A DNA stretch of 64,000 nt from Oceanisphaera psychrotolerans (GTDB lineage Bacteria; Pseudomonadota; Gammaproteobacteria; Enterobacterales; Aeromonadaceae): contig NZ_MDKE01000055.1 of the NCBI RefSeq assembly GCF_001870485.1, positions 1 through 64,000 of the forward strand. Reading direction: 5' to 3'. The notes under the pieces were generated by a model that did no database searches, had not been told where the DNA came from, and saw only the letters and a program-made list of their open reading frames with translations. Shown piece after piece: positions 20,794 to 29,800 of this stretch (position 1 is the first letter of the stretch; every line of letters starts with the position of its first letter). The position numbers were made by a program, and so were the translations under genes.

Positions 20794-21945
20794 ATGACAT
20801 CGCTCAAACTGCTGGACATGTACCGCAGCATTATCGCCCTCCCCTCCATCAGCAGCACCGACAGCAGCTGGGATCAGAGTAACGAGCAGGTCATTCGACT
20901 GCTGGCGGACTGGTTCAGTCAGTTGGGCTTCGCGGTCGAAGTAACCGAACTGCCCGACCTGCCCGGCAAGTTCAACCTGCTGGCCACCCGGGGCGAAGGC
21001 GACGGCGGCCTGCTGCTCGCCGGCCATACCGATACCGTGCCGTTCGATCCGGGCCGCTGGACCAAGGACCCCTTCACACTGACCGAAGAAGGCAACCGTC
21101 TCTACGGCCTCGGCACCATCGACATGAAGGGCTTCTTTGCCTTTATCGTGGAGGCGCTGAAAGACCTGGATCTGAGCAAGCTCGACAAACCCATTCGCAT
21201 TCTGGCCACCGCCGACGAAGAAACCACCATGGCCGGCGCCCGCGCCATTGCCAGTGCCATGGCCATCAAGCCCGATTATGCGGTGATCGGCGAGCCCACC
21301 GGCCTGGTACCGGTGATGATGCACAAGGGCCACATGTCGGAAGCCATTCGCATCACCGGCAAGAGCGGCCACAGTTCGGACCCGGCCAACGGCGTCAACG
21401 CGCTGGAGATCATGCATCAGGTAATGGGCCGCTTGCTGGACCTGCAGCGCCAGCTGAAGGAAAACTACGCCAGCCCGCATTTCAAGGTGCCTCAGCCCAC
21501 CCTCAATCTGGGTCATATCAGCGGCGGAGACAGCCCCAACCGTATCTGTGCCTGTTGCGAGCTGCACTTCGACATTCGCCCCATCCCCGGTGTGGGCCCC
21601 GACGAACTGCTGGGCTTGCTGCACCACGCGCTGGAGCCGATCAAGGAGCAGTATCCGCAGGCGCTGGAACTGAGCCACCTGCACGAGCCCATTCCGCCCT
21701 ACGGCACCGATCCGGAAGGTGAGCTGGTCAAGGCGGCAGAAGCCATCTCCGGCCACAAGGCCGAAGCGGTCAATTACTCTACCGAGGCGCCCTTCATCAA
21801 TCAGCTCGGTTGTCAGACCATAGTGCTGGGCCCGGGCCACATCGCCCAGGCGCACCAGCCGGACGAATATCTGGATCTGTCCTTCGTCAAGCCTACCGTC
21901 GAGATATTGCAAGGATTGCTCAAGCGCTTCTGTTTTAGTAAGTAA
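20794..21945 (+). CDS. argE: Acetylornithine deacetylase
   Basis: 383 residues, M20 metallopeptidase family. It hydrolyses N-acetylornithine to ornithine and acetate. The metal ligands and catalytic residues are visible: GHTDTVP (His78, Asp80), GTIDMKG (Asp110) and ATADEETT (Glu142/Glu143). It is divergent from argC with shared ARG boxes and preceded by CGGAG. Having argE as well as the acetyltransferase on argH implies the linear, non-recycling arginine pathway. Confidence 0.95.
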   Translation: MTSLKLLDMYRSIIALPSISSTDSSWDQSNEQVIRLLADWFSQLGFAVEVTELPDLPGKFNLLATRGEGDGGLLLAGHTDTVPFDPGRWTKDPFTLTEEGNRLYGLGTIDMKGFFAFIVEALKDLDLSKLDKPIRILATADEETTMAGARAIASAMAIKPDYAVIGEPTGLVPVMMHKGHMSEAIRITGKSGHSSDPANGVNALEIMHQVMGRLLDLQRQLKENYASPHFKVPQPTLNLGHISGGDSPNRICACCELHFDIRPIPGVGPDELLGLLHHALEPIKEQYPQALELSHLHEPIPPYGTDPEGELVKAAEAISGHKAEAVNYSTEAPFINQLGCQTIVLGPGHIAQAHQPDEYLDLSFVKPTVEILQGLLKRFCFSK

Positions 21946-21954
21946 GTTACATAC

Positions 21955-21988
21955 TTTTTGGTCAGCACAGCGCCGGATTGACCAAAAA
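21955..21988. promoter_or_regulatory. Inverted repeat overlapping the ppc promoter -35
   Basis: TTTTTGGTCA (21955-21964) and TGACCAAAAA (21979-21988) are perfect 10-bp arms around a 14-nt centre. The right arm overlaps TTGACC (21978-21983), which with an 18-bp spacer and TATATA (22002-22007) is the likely ppc promoter. The lack of a T run after the stem argues against a terminator. It looks more like an operator, but the regulator is unknown. Confidence 0.5.
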
Positions 21989-22060
21989 CAAAAATAATGG
22001 CTATATATGCATCAACATTACTTTAACATGTAGTAATTTAACGAACGCAAAGGAGTTGTT

Positions 22061-24681
22061 ATGGATAATAATGCGTCACTCAGGGCCAATGTGAACCTGC
22101 TGGGACAGTTGCTGGGCGACACCATCAGGGCCCATCATGGCGAATCCTTTCTCGACAAGATAGAAACCATCCGCCAGCTGGCCAAATCGGCCCGGCAGGG
22201 AAACCAGGACGATCAGCAGCAGCTGCTGAGCACCCTGAAAAACCTGAGTGACGACGAGCTGCTGCCGGTGGCCCGCGCCTTCAGCCAGTTCCTCAATCTG
22301 GCCAACGTGGCCGAGCAGTTTCACACCATTTCCCGTGAGCAGCAGGGCGCCGCTGACCCGGAGCCCCTGGGCCAGATGTTCAGCCGGCTGAAGTCGGCCC
22401 AACTGGACGAGCAGCAGATCCGTGAGGCGGTCGCCGCCCTGGATATCGAGCTGGTGCTGACCGCCCACCCCACCGAAGTCACCCGTCGCACCTTTATTCA
22501 CAAGCATGTGCAGCTCAACGACTGCCTGGCGGCCCTGGAACTGAACCTGCCCGAACAGGAGCGAGAGGACGTGCTCGGCCGTATCCAGCAGCTGATCACC
22601 CAGGCCTGGCACAGCAATGAAATCCGCTCTCAGCGCCCCACCCCGGTCGATGAAGCCAAATGGGGCTTTGCGGTAATCGAAAACAGCATCTGGCCCGCCC
22701 TGCCCAAGTTCATGCGCCAGCTGGATACCCAGCTGAATGAGCAACTGGGTATTCGCCTGCCGCTGGACGCGGCACCGGTGCGGTTCGCCTCCTGGATGGG
22801 CGGCGACCGGGACGGCAACCCCTTCGTCACCGCCAAGGTCACCCGGGAAGTGCTGCTGCTCGGTCGCTGGATGGCCAGCTCGCTGTTCCTGAACGACATT
22901 CAGGAGCTGGTGTCCGAACTGTCCATGTCCGAGGCCAATGATGAGCTCTATCGGCTGGCCGATCAGAGCGACGAGCCCTACCGCACCGTGCTGCGCCGGT
23001 TGCGGGAAGATCTGCGGGAAACCCTGCTGCACCTCAATGCCAAGGTACATGGCCAGAAGACCGATGCCCGCGACCTGATCACCACCACCGCCCAGTTGCA
23101 GCAGCCGCTGGAGCTGTGCTACCGCTCGCTGCATGAATGCGGCCTCGGCCTGATTGCCGACGGCATGTTGCTGGACGTGCTGCGCAAGGTGGCCTGTTTC
23201 GGCATTCACCTGGTCAAGCTGGATGTACGTCAGGACGGTGACCGCCATGCCCAGGCGCTGGCCGAGATCACCCGCTACCTCGGCCTGGGGGACTACGCCG
23301 AATGGAGCGAGTCCGACAAGCAGGCCTTCCTGCTGAACGAGCTGAACTCACGCCGTCCCCTGCTGCCCCGCCAGTGGCAGCCCTCGGACGACACCAAAGA
23401 AGTGCTGGACACCTGCAGGGTCATCGCCGAGCACCCGCGCGATGCCTTCGGCATCTATATCATCTCCATGGCCGGCGCCCCCTCCGATGTGCTGGCAGTG
23501 CAGCTGCTGCTGAAGGAAACCGGTGTTGACTTCCCGATGCCGGTGGCACCCTTGTTCGAGACCCTGGACGACCTGAACCAGGCGCCGAGGTCATCGAGCA
23601 GCTGTTCAACGTACCCTGGTACCGCGGTTACCTGCAGGGCCGTCAGTTCGTGATGATCGGCTACTCAGACTCTGCCAAGGACGCGGGCATGCTGGCCGCC
23701 GGCTGGGCCCAGTACAGCGCCATGGAAAAACTGGTGGCATTGAGCGAGCGGGAAGACATCAAGCTGACCCTGTTCCACGGCCGGGGCGGCAGCCTGGGTC
23801 GCGGGGGTGGCCCGGCACGCCAGGCGATCCTGGCCCAACCTCCCGGCTCCACCCTGGGTGGACTGAGGGTCACCGAGCAGGGCGAAATGATCCGCTTCAA
23901 ATTCGGTCTGCCCAAGGTCGCCATTCACAGCCTGGCCCTCTATGCCAGCGCCGTGCTGGAAGCCAATCTGCTGCCGCCCCCGGAGCCCGAGCCCGAGTGG
24001 CGGGAACTGATGGAGAGCATGGCCGGGGTGTCCTGTGACCACTATCGTTCGCTGATCCGCGGCGAGCCCGATTTCGTGCCCTACTTCCGCGCCGCCACCC
24101 CCGAGCTGGAACTGGGCAAGCTGCCGCTGGGCTCCCGTCCGGCCAAGCGCAAGCCCAACGGTGGCGTGGAAAGCCTGCGCGCCATCCCCTGGATCTTCGC
24201 CTGGACCCAGAACCGGCTGATGCTGCCCGCCTGGTTAGGTGCCCACATGGGGCTGCAACGCGCCATTGATGACGGACAGGAACAGACCCTGATCGCCATG
24301 AACAGCCGCTGGCCCTTCTTCCGGGCCCGCCTGGACATGCTGGAAATGGTATTCCTCAAGGCCGATGCGGGTCTGGCCGCCTACTACGACAGCGTGCTGG
24401 TGCCCGAGCCGCTCAAGCCACTGGGTAGTCAGCTGCGCAGCGAGCTGCAGGCCAGCATCGAGCTGATCCTGCGCCTCAAGCAGGAAGCCGAACTGCTGTC
24501 GGAACAGCCCTGGACCAAGGAGTCGATCAAGTTGCGCAATCCCTACACGGATCCGCTCAACGTGCTGCAGGCGGAGCTGCTCAAGCGCTCCCGCCAGCAG
24601 GGTGATATTCACCCGACCCTGGATCAGGCGCTGATGGTCACCATCGCCGGCATCGCCGCCGGCATGCGCAATACCGGCTGA
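22061..24681 (+). pseudogene. ppc: Phosphoenolpyruvate carboxylase, interrupted by a one-base frameshift
   Basis: The enzyme carboxylates PEP to oxaloacetate to refill the TCA cycle. The first frame (22061-23653) carries the N-terminal part with the catalytic LTAHPTEVTRR (His136). The second frame (continuing through 24681) carries [10 protein letters not shown], the glycine-rich [13 protein letters not shown] and the C-terminal MRNTG. At 23581-23586 the reading moves from ...DLNQA into AEVIEQLFN with two bases where three are expected, so one base is missing. Repaired, the protein would be about 873 residues, the normal length. Outside the break the sequence looks fully conserved, so this is either a very recent mutation or a sequencing error. 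Confidence 0.93.
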
Positions 24682-24732
24682 TCGCAACCAGCGCCGGCTG
24701 ATATCGGCTGCGCCACCTCGCTGTAATCACCA

Positions 24733-24766
24733 CCGCCGAAGGAGTCACCTCCTTCGGCGGTTTTTG
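24733..24766 (+). terminator. Terminator after ppc
   Basis: A 12-bp perfect stem CCGCCGAAGGAG / CTCCTTCGGCGG has a TCAC loop and is followed by TTTTTG. It is a textbook intrinsic terminator 50 bp past the ppc stop. Confidence 0.92.
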
Positions 24767-24904
24767 ATCGACCCAATACCCCGATGATCTGCCGCCGGCA
24801 CATGCTCCCGCCAATACCGGCTGCCAACCCGCCTCAGCCAAAACGCTCAACAAGGCGTTCACTCTCGAGCACGAAAGAATAAAAAATCCAGAAAACACCC
24901 TAGA

Positions 24905-24920
24905 TGTGACCTTAATCACA
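24905..24920. promoter_or_regulatory. CRP-binding site upstream of glpT
   Basis: TGTGA-CCTTAA-TCACA is a perfect match to the CRP half-site pair with the correct 6-bp spacing, 108 bp before the glpT start. It predicts catabolite control of glycerol-3-phosphate uptake, as in E. coli. Confidence 0.75.
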
Positions 24921-24981
24921 CTAAAAACAGTGAAAGACGCACCGATTCGAGCTTAAATGCGCGCGTTTAACCATTCGTCGG

Positions 24982-24998
24982 TGCTCGATATCCGACAT
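24982..24998. promoter_or_regulatory. GlpR-like operator upstream of glpT
   Basis: TGCTCGATATCCGACAT resembles the GlpR operator TGTTCGATATCGAACAT at 14 of 17 positions. It lies 29 bp upstream of the glpT start codon, where a repressor would block transcription. GlpR itself is not in the window. Confidence 0.45.
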
Positions 24999-25027
24999 TC
25001 AACCCGAATTGTCTCAGGATCAACATT

Positions 25028-26374
25028 ATGTTCAGTTTTTTTGCCCCGGCGGCGCACACCGCCCGGCTCCCCGCAGATGAGGTAGACAGTACCTACAAGC
25101 GTTTACGCTGGCAGATTTTTCTCGGTATCTTCTTCGGTTATGCCGGCTACTATCTGGTACGCAAGAATTTCTCCCTCGCCATTCCCTATCTGGTAGAGCA
25201 GGGATACTCGCGGGGAGAGCTGGGTCTGGCCATGTCCGGTGTCGCCATCGCCTATGGCATCTCCAAATTTCTGATGGGTTCGGTATCGGACCGCTCCAAC
25301 CCCAGGTATTTCCTCAGTGCGGGTCTGCTGATGTCGGCCGGCATCATGTTCCTGTTTGGCTTCAGTGACTGGGCCACGTCCAGTGTCACCATCATGTTCG
25401 TCCTGCTGTTCCTGAACGGCTGGGTACAGGGCATGGGCTGGCCGCCCTGTGGTCGCACCATGGTGCATTGGTGGTCGCAGAAGGAACGAGGAGAAATCGT
25501 CTCCGTATGGAACGTTGCCCATAACGTGGGTGGCGGCCTGATTGGCCCGCTGTTTATTCTTGGCATGGGCTGGTTCAACGACTGGCATACCGCCTTCTAT
25601 GTACCGGCCGCCGTCGCCGCCGCCGTGGCCGTCATCGTCTTCTTCCTGATGCGGGATACCCCTCAGTCCTGTGGCCTGCCCAGCATCGAAGAACACAAGA
25701 ACGATTACCCCGAGAACTACGACGCCCGGCATGAGCAGGAGCTGACCGCAAAGGAAATCTTCACTCGCTACATACTGCCCAACAAGATGCTGTGGTTTAT
25801 TGCCCTGGCGAACGTGTTCGTTTACCTGCTGCGCTACGGAATACTGGACTGGGCACCGACCTACCTGAAGGAGGTCAAGGACTTCACGGTCGATGAATCT
25901 TCCTGGGCCTACTTTCTCTACGAGTGGGCAGGCATTCCCGGCACCCTGCTGTGTGGCTGGATGTCAGACAAGATTTTCCGGGGTAACCGGGGCGCGACCG
26001 GCATCTTCTTCATGGCGCTGGTTACCGTGGCCACTCTGGTGTATTGGTTCAACCCGGCCGGTAACCCGACCGTGGACATGGCAGCCCTGGTCGCCATCGG
26101 CTTCCTGATCTACGGCCCCGTCATGCTGATTGGCCTGCACGCCCTGGAGCTGGTGCCCAAGAAAGCCGCCGGCACCGCCGCCGGTTTCACCGGTCTGTTC
26201 GGTTACCTGGGCGGTTCGGTGTCGGCCAGCGCCGTACTCGGCTTTACCGTCGACAATCACGGCTGGGACGGTGGTTTCACCCTGCTGGTCGGTTCCTGCC
26301 TGGGTGCCATCCTGTTCCTTGCCCTGAGCCTGCGTCATGGCAATAGCAAGGCCGCTCAGTTGCAAGAGGCCTGA
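25028..26374 (+). CDS. glpT: Glycerol-3-phosphate:phosphate antiporter
   Basis: 448 residues, twelve membrane helices, major facilitator superfamily (organophosphate:Pi antiporter group). The substrate-binding arginines are conserved: Arg45 in [10 protein letters not shown] and the second in [30 protein letters not shown] and [19 protein letters not shown] are family hallmarks. It imports sn-glycerol-3-phosphate in exchange for phosphate across the inner membrane. It is a single-gene unit with its own CRP and GlpR-like sites and a strong terminator. No glpQ partner is adjacent, unlike in E. coli. Confidence 0.96.
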   Translation: MFSFFAPAAHTARLPADEVDSTYKRLRWQIFLGIFFGYAGYYLVRKNFSLAIPYLVEQGYSRGELGLAMSGVAIAYGISKFLMGSVSDRSNPRYFLSAGLLMSAGIMFLFGFSDWATSSVTIMFVLLFLNGWVQGMGWPPCGRTMVHWWSQKERGEIVSVWNVAHNVGGGLIGPLFILGMGWFNDWHTAFYVPAAVAAAVAVIVFFLMRDTPQSCGLPSIEEHKNDYPENYDARHEQELTAKEIFTRYILPNKMLWFIALANVFVYLLRYGILDWAPTYLKEVKDFTVDESSWAYFLYEWAGIPGTLLCGWMSDKIFRGNRGATGIFFMALVTVATLVYWFNPAGNPTVDMAALVAIGFLIYGPVMLIGLHALELVPKKAAGTAAGFTGLFGYLGGSVSASAVLGFTVDNHGWDGGFTLLVGSCLGAILFLALSLRHGNSKAAQLQEA

Positions 26375-26428
26375 TACTTCAACCGGGCCACAACGCCACC
26401 GGTAGTGAAACCGGTCCCGTTCCCATCA

Positions 26429-26464
26429 AAAGGCCCCCGCAACAGCACTGTTGCGGGGGCCTTT
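26429..26464. terminator. Bidirectional terminator between glpT and the BASS transporter gene
   Basis: A 17-bp perfect stem AAAGGCCCCCGCAACAG / CTGTTGCGGGGGCCTTT has a 2-nt loop. A/T ends on both sides let it serve the two convergent genes. Confidence 0.9.
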
Positions 26465-26486
26465 GCTATCAAGGGCCAACGCCGGA

Positions 26487-27440
26487 TCAGGCGCTCGGCT
26501 CCACCTTCACCGTCTCACCGCTAGCAGAGGCCGACAATGGCTTCTTGGCCCAGTAGCCAGCCAGCAGGGAACCGGAAATGTTGTGCCATACGCTGAACAG
26601 GGTGCCGGGCAAGGCCGCCGTCGGGGTGAAGAACTTCATCGCCAGTGCCGCCGCCAGGCCGGAGTTTTGCAGCCCCACTTCGAAGGCGATGGTCCGGCAG
26701 ACTTTCTTGTCGAAGCCCATCAGGGCGGTAATCCCATAGCCCAGCAACAGACCACAGCTGTTGTGCAGCACCACCGCCAGTGCCACGATACCGCCGATAT
26801 GAGCGATATTGTCCGCATTCAGTGCCACCACGATGGCGATGATCAGCACGATGGCGGCCATGGAGAATAACGGCAGCACCGGCTCCAGTTTCCGGATCAA
26901 ATCGCCGGCCAGGTAATTGATGACCACCCCCAGCAATACCGGCGCCACCACCACCTGCAGCAGACTGATGAGCATGGACTGCACCGGCACATCAACGCTT
27001 TGTCCCACCAGCAGCGCCACCAGTACCGGGGTGAGCACCACGCCCAGCAAGGTGGAGATGGCCGTCATCGATATCGACAGCGCCGTATCCCCCTTGGCCA
27101 GATAACACATCACATTGGAGGAGGTCCCGCCAGCCACGCTGCCCACCAGCAGCATGCCCACGGTCAGCTCGGCATCGAAGCCGAACAGGGTCGCAATCAG
27201 CAGGGCCACCAGCGGCATCACGGAAAACTGCAGCACCACGCCGACCAGCAAGGCCTTTCTGCTGGCCAGCACGTTGCGAAAATCCCTGAAACTCAGGGTC
27301 AGTCCCATACACAGCATGATGATCGTCAGCAGCGGTACTATCTGCCCCTTGATCCCGACAAACAACTCTGGCTGGACAAAGGCCAGAACCGACAATAACA
27401 ACGCCCACAACGGGAATAACTGAGTGACCAGGGCCAGCAT
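26487..27440 (-). CDS. Bile acid:sodium symporter family (BASS) transporter
   Basis: 317 residues with about ten hydrophobic helices. The crossover motifs of the BASS/SBF fold are seen: VAGGTSSNVMCYLAKGD near residue 100 and FEVGLQNSGLAAALA near 260. Relatives in bacteria move small organic anions such as 2-keto acids, ketopantoate or amino-acid-related acids with sodium rather than bile acids. The substrate cannot be told here, and the neighbours (glpT, ybaK) do not help. It is monocistronic, convergent with glpT. Confidence 0.88.
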   Translation of the reverse strand: MLALVTQLFPLWALLLSVLAFVQPELFVGIKGQIVPLLTIIMLCMGLTLSFRDFRNVLASRKALLVGVVLQFSVMPLVALLIATLFGFDAELTVGMLLVGSVAGGTSSNVMCYLAKGDTALSISMTAISTLLGVVLTPVLVALLVGQSVDVPVQSMLISLLQVVVAPVLLGVVINYLAGDLIRKLEPVLPLFSMAAIVLIIAIVVALNADNIAHIGGIVALAVVLHNSCGLLLGYGITALMGFDKKVCRTIAFEVGLQNSGLAAALAMKFFTPTAALPGTLFSVWHNISGSLLAGYWAKKPLSASASGETVKVEPSA

Positions 27441-27611
27441 GATATTTCTCTCTGATTAAAGTGGCGTCATCCGGAACGGATAACGAAAGGGTCCTTGTTA
27501 ACATAAAGCGGCGGTCGGTCACAAGCGAGGCCACCATCGCGGATTCAATCATCCGATAAAATAGGCATAATCGAACCATAGGGTACCTTCATTATTCTTT
27601 CGGACTTCTTT

Positions 27612-28073
27612 ATGACTCCCGCCATTGTGTTTCTGGAAAAACAAAAAGCCGCCTTTACTCAGCACCAGTATGAATGCACCGCCCTGGATGACTTCGGTGC
27701 CCATGCGGCCGAACAATTGCGGGTGCCGCTGGAGCAGGTGTTCAAGACCCTGCTGACCGAAGGCGAGCAAGGGGTGGTGGTGGCGCTGGTGCCGGCTTCC
27801 GGCAAGGTCAACCTCAAGCGGCTGGCCAAAGCCGCCGGGGTGAAAAAGCTCGACATGATGCCGCCGGCCAAGGCGGAACGCCTGACCGGTTACAAGGTAG
27901 GCGGCATCAGTCCCTTCGCCCAGAAGAAGCGGCTGCCCACCGTGCTGGACGCCTCGGCCCGGCAGCATCCCTTCGTGCTGGTGTCCGGTGGCAAACGCGG
28001 ATTATCGGTCGGTATCGCCGCCGACGACCTGCAGACCCTGCTGGGCGCCGTGATGGCGGATATTGCCGAGTGA
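27612..28073 (+). CDS. ybaK: Cys-tRNA(Pro)/Cys-tRNA(Cys) deacylase YbaK
   Basis: 153 residues, YbaK/EbsC family. It edits misacylated Cys-tRNA(Pro) in trans in the cytoplasm. The essential lysine is present in EQVFKTLL (Lys45, matching E. coli Lys46), with VNLKRLAKAAGVKKLDM and GYKVGGISPF as the conserved substrate-pocket segments. It is transcribed alone between the BASS gene and the imelysin operon. Confidence 0.94.
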   Translation: MTPAIVFLEKQKAAFTQHQYECTALDDFGAHAAEQLRVPLEQVFKTLLTEGEQGVVVALVPASGKVNLKRLAKAAGVKKLDMMPPAKAERLTGYKVGGISPFAQKKRLPTVLDASARQHPFVLVSGGKRGLSVGIAADDLQTLLGAVMADIAE

Positions 28074-28141
28074 GGCGTGAGACGAGAGGCGGACAACATG
28101 ACCGCCGCTCATCCGAAACCAGACATTTTTTCTGCTATTTC

Positions 28142-28171
28142 TTGCGGCTAGTTGCCGAAAAACGCTACTAT
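28142..28171 (+). promoter_or_regulatory. Promoter of the imelysin operon
   Basis: TTGCGG (28142-28147), an 18-bp spacer and TACTAT (28166-28171) lie about 50 bp ahead of the first gene. The predicted start falls just before a Fur-box-like sequence. Confidence 0.5.
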
Positions 28172-28181
28172 CCCGACCGTT

Positions 28182-28198
28182 AATACAAACGATTCTCA
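28182..28198. promoter_or_regulatory. Fur-box-like sequence
   Basis: Read on the minus strand, TGAGAATCGTTTGTATT agrees with the Fur consensus (TGATAATCATTATCATT) at about 12 of 17 positions. It lies immediately downstream of the -10 element. Iron repression would fit the operon content, but this is a motif match only. Confidence 0.5.
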
Positions 28199-28223
28199 CA
28201 CGCATAGTCATAAGGATATCCGG

Positions 28224-29491
28224 ATGCCTTACCCGAAACTCGTGCTCGCCGCCGCCATCGGCGCCCTGCTGAGCGGTTGCGCCCAGACCCATACCCCCGC
28301 CGTCAGCCAGCAGCAAGTGTCGAGCACTACGCCGACATCGCCCATGCGGTGTACGCCGACTCCCTGACCGCTGCCGAGCAGCTGGATGTGGCCATCAAGC
28401 AGTTGCTGGCCAACCCCAGCGAGCAGACCCTGGCTCAGGCCCGCACCGCCTGGAAAGCGGCCCGGGTACCCTATCAGCAGTCGGAAACCTTCCGCTTCGC
28501 CAACCCGGTGGTGGACGAGTGGGAAGGCCAGCTCAACGCCTGGCCGCTGGATGAAGGCCTGATCGACTATGTGGCGGCAGACTACCAGCACGAGCTGGGT
28601 AACGACGGCGCCACCGCCAACATCATCGCCAACAAGGTGTTGCAGGTCGGCGGCGAGCAGCTGGATGTCAGCGACATCACTCCCGAACTGCTGGCCAGCC
28701 TGAATGAACTGGCGGGCTCCGAGGCCAACGTGGCCTCCGGCTATCATGCCATCGAGTTTCTGCTCTGGGGTCAGGATCTGCACGGTACCAACGCCGGTGC
28801 GGGCGAGCGTTCCTATACCGACTATGCGCTGGGTGCCGACTGCACCAACGGCAACTGCGATCGTCGCCGTGATTACCTGCAGGCCGCCAGTCAGTTGCTA
28901 ATAAGCGATCTGGGCTGGATGAGCAGCCAGTGGCAGTCAGGCCAGACCGGCAACTATCGTGCCGAGCTGACCGCCCTGCCCGCCGAAGAAGGCCTGCGTC
29001 GCATGCTGTTCGGCATGGGCTCCCTGTCGCTGGGCGAGCTGGCCGGCGAACGGATGAAGGTCGCGCTGGTCGCCAACTCGGTGGAAGACGAGCATGACTG
29101 CTTCTCCGACAACACCCACCACTCTCATTACTACAACGAAAAAGGCATCGTTAACCTGATGTTCGGTGAATATCAGCGCATCGATGGCTCGACCCTGCAA
29201 GGTCCCTCGCTGCTGCAACTGGTGGCCCAGCAGGATGCGGATGCCGCCAGGAAGATAGGCGTACAGATGCGCAAGAGCGAGCAGGGCGTCTACCGTCTGG
29301 TGGAGTCTGCCGAGCTTAACAAGGTACATTTCGATCAGCTGATCGCCGCCGACAACCCGGCCGGTAACCAGCTGGTGCAGGATGCCATCGACGGTCTGGT
29401 CGAGCAGACCCGTGCCATCGAGCTGGCCGCCAACACCATCGGCATCAACAACCTGAGCCCGGACACCGCCGATCACGAGTCTGAGTTCTAA
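28224..29491 (+). pseudogene. Imelysin-family (IrpA-like) lipoprotein, frameshifted after the lipobox
   Basis: The signal peptide MPYPKLVLAAAIGALLSGC, with its LSGC lipobox, is in one frame (start 28224). The mature domain, beginning EHYADIAHAVYADS, is in another. At 28317-28321 the text reads CAGCAAGTGTCGAG, where CAA-GTG-GTC-GAG would keep the frame, so one base appears lost. Repaired, the protein is about 422 residues. The imelysin/M75 fold shows the GxHxxE-type motif in SGYHAIEFLLWGQD and the C-terminal NEKGIVNLMFGEY region. Relatives (IrpA, EfeO-like) are periplasmic or surface iron-associated proteins. As written, translation from the lipoprotein start stops at 28369. Confidence 0.88.
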
Positions 29492-29641
29492 CACGAAAAT
29501 TTCAATAACAAGTATCAATAACAACGTAGCGGGAGGGCGGGGCCACGGTGCCGACACCTCCCCTCGACAGCACACCTTGAGCATCAGACTGTAAACAGAA
29601 CTTCAGGCGACGAATAACAGACGGCACCCGTGCCAACAAGA

Positions 29642-29740
29642 GGCCAAAGGGCCAGCGCCACCGACCTTTCGTTTCAGGGATGAAACGGAGAGCGTACATG
29701 GAAGTATTCACAGCGTGTCGGTGGCGCTGGCCCTTTGGCC
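29642..29740. repeat. 24-bp perfect inverted repeat with nested hairpin
   Basis: The left arm 29642-29665 starts GGCCAAAGGGCCAGCG and ends CCACCGAC. The right arm 29717-29740 is its exact reverse complement. The 51-bp centre contains a further perfect stem CGTTTCA-GGGA-TGAAACG (29670-29687). It lies between the imelysin and di-haem genes of one operon, ending 60 bp before the next start codon. It may be an intercistronic mRNA hairpin or a non-autonomous palindromic mobile element. No flanking target duplication was recognised. Confidence 0.9.
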
Positions 29741-29800
29741 GAGTATTCCACGCGGTCAAACGATCTGATGAGCAAGGTATGCCTTTACTCTGGAGTCTCC

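Noticed and set aside
28277-29491. Imelysin starting at an internal TTG as an intact gene
   Set aside because: This start lies inside the lipoprotein signal region of the other frame and gives no export signal; a frameshift explains the data better.
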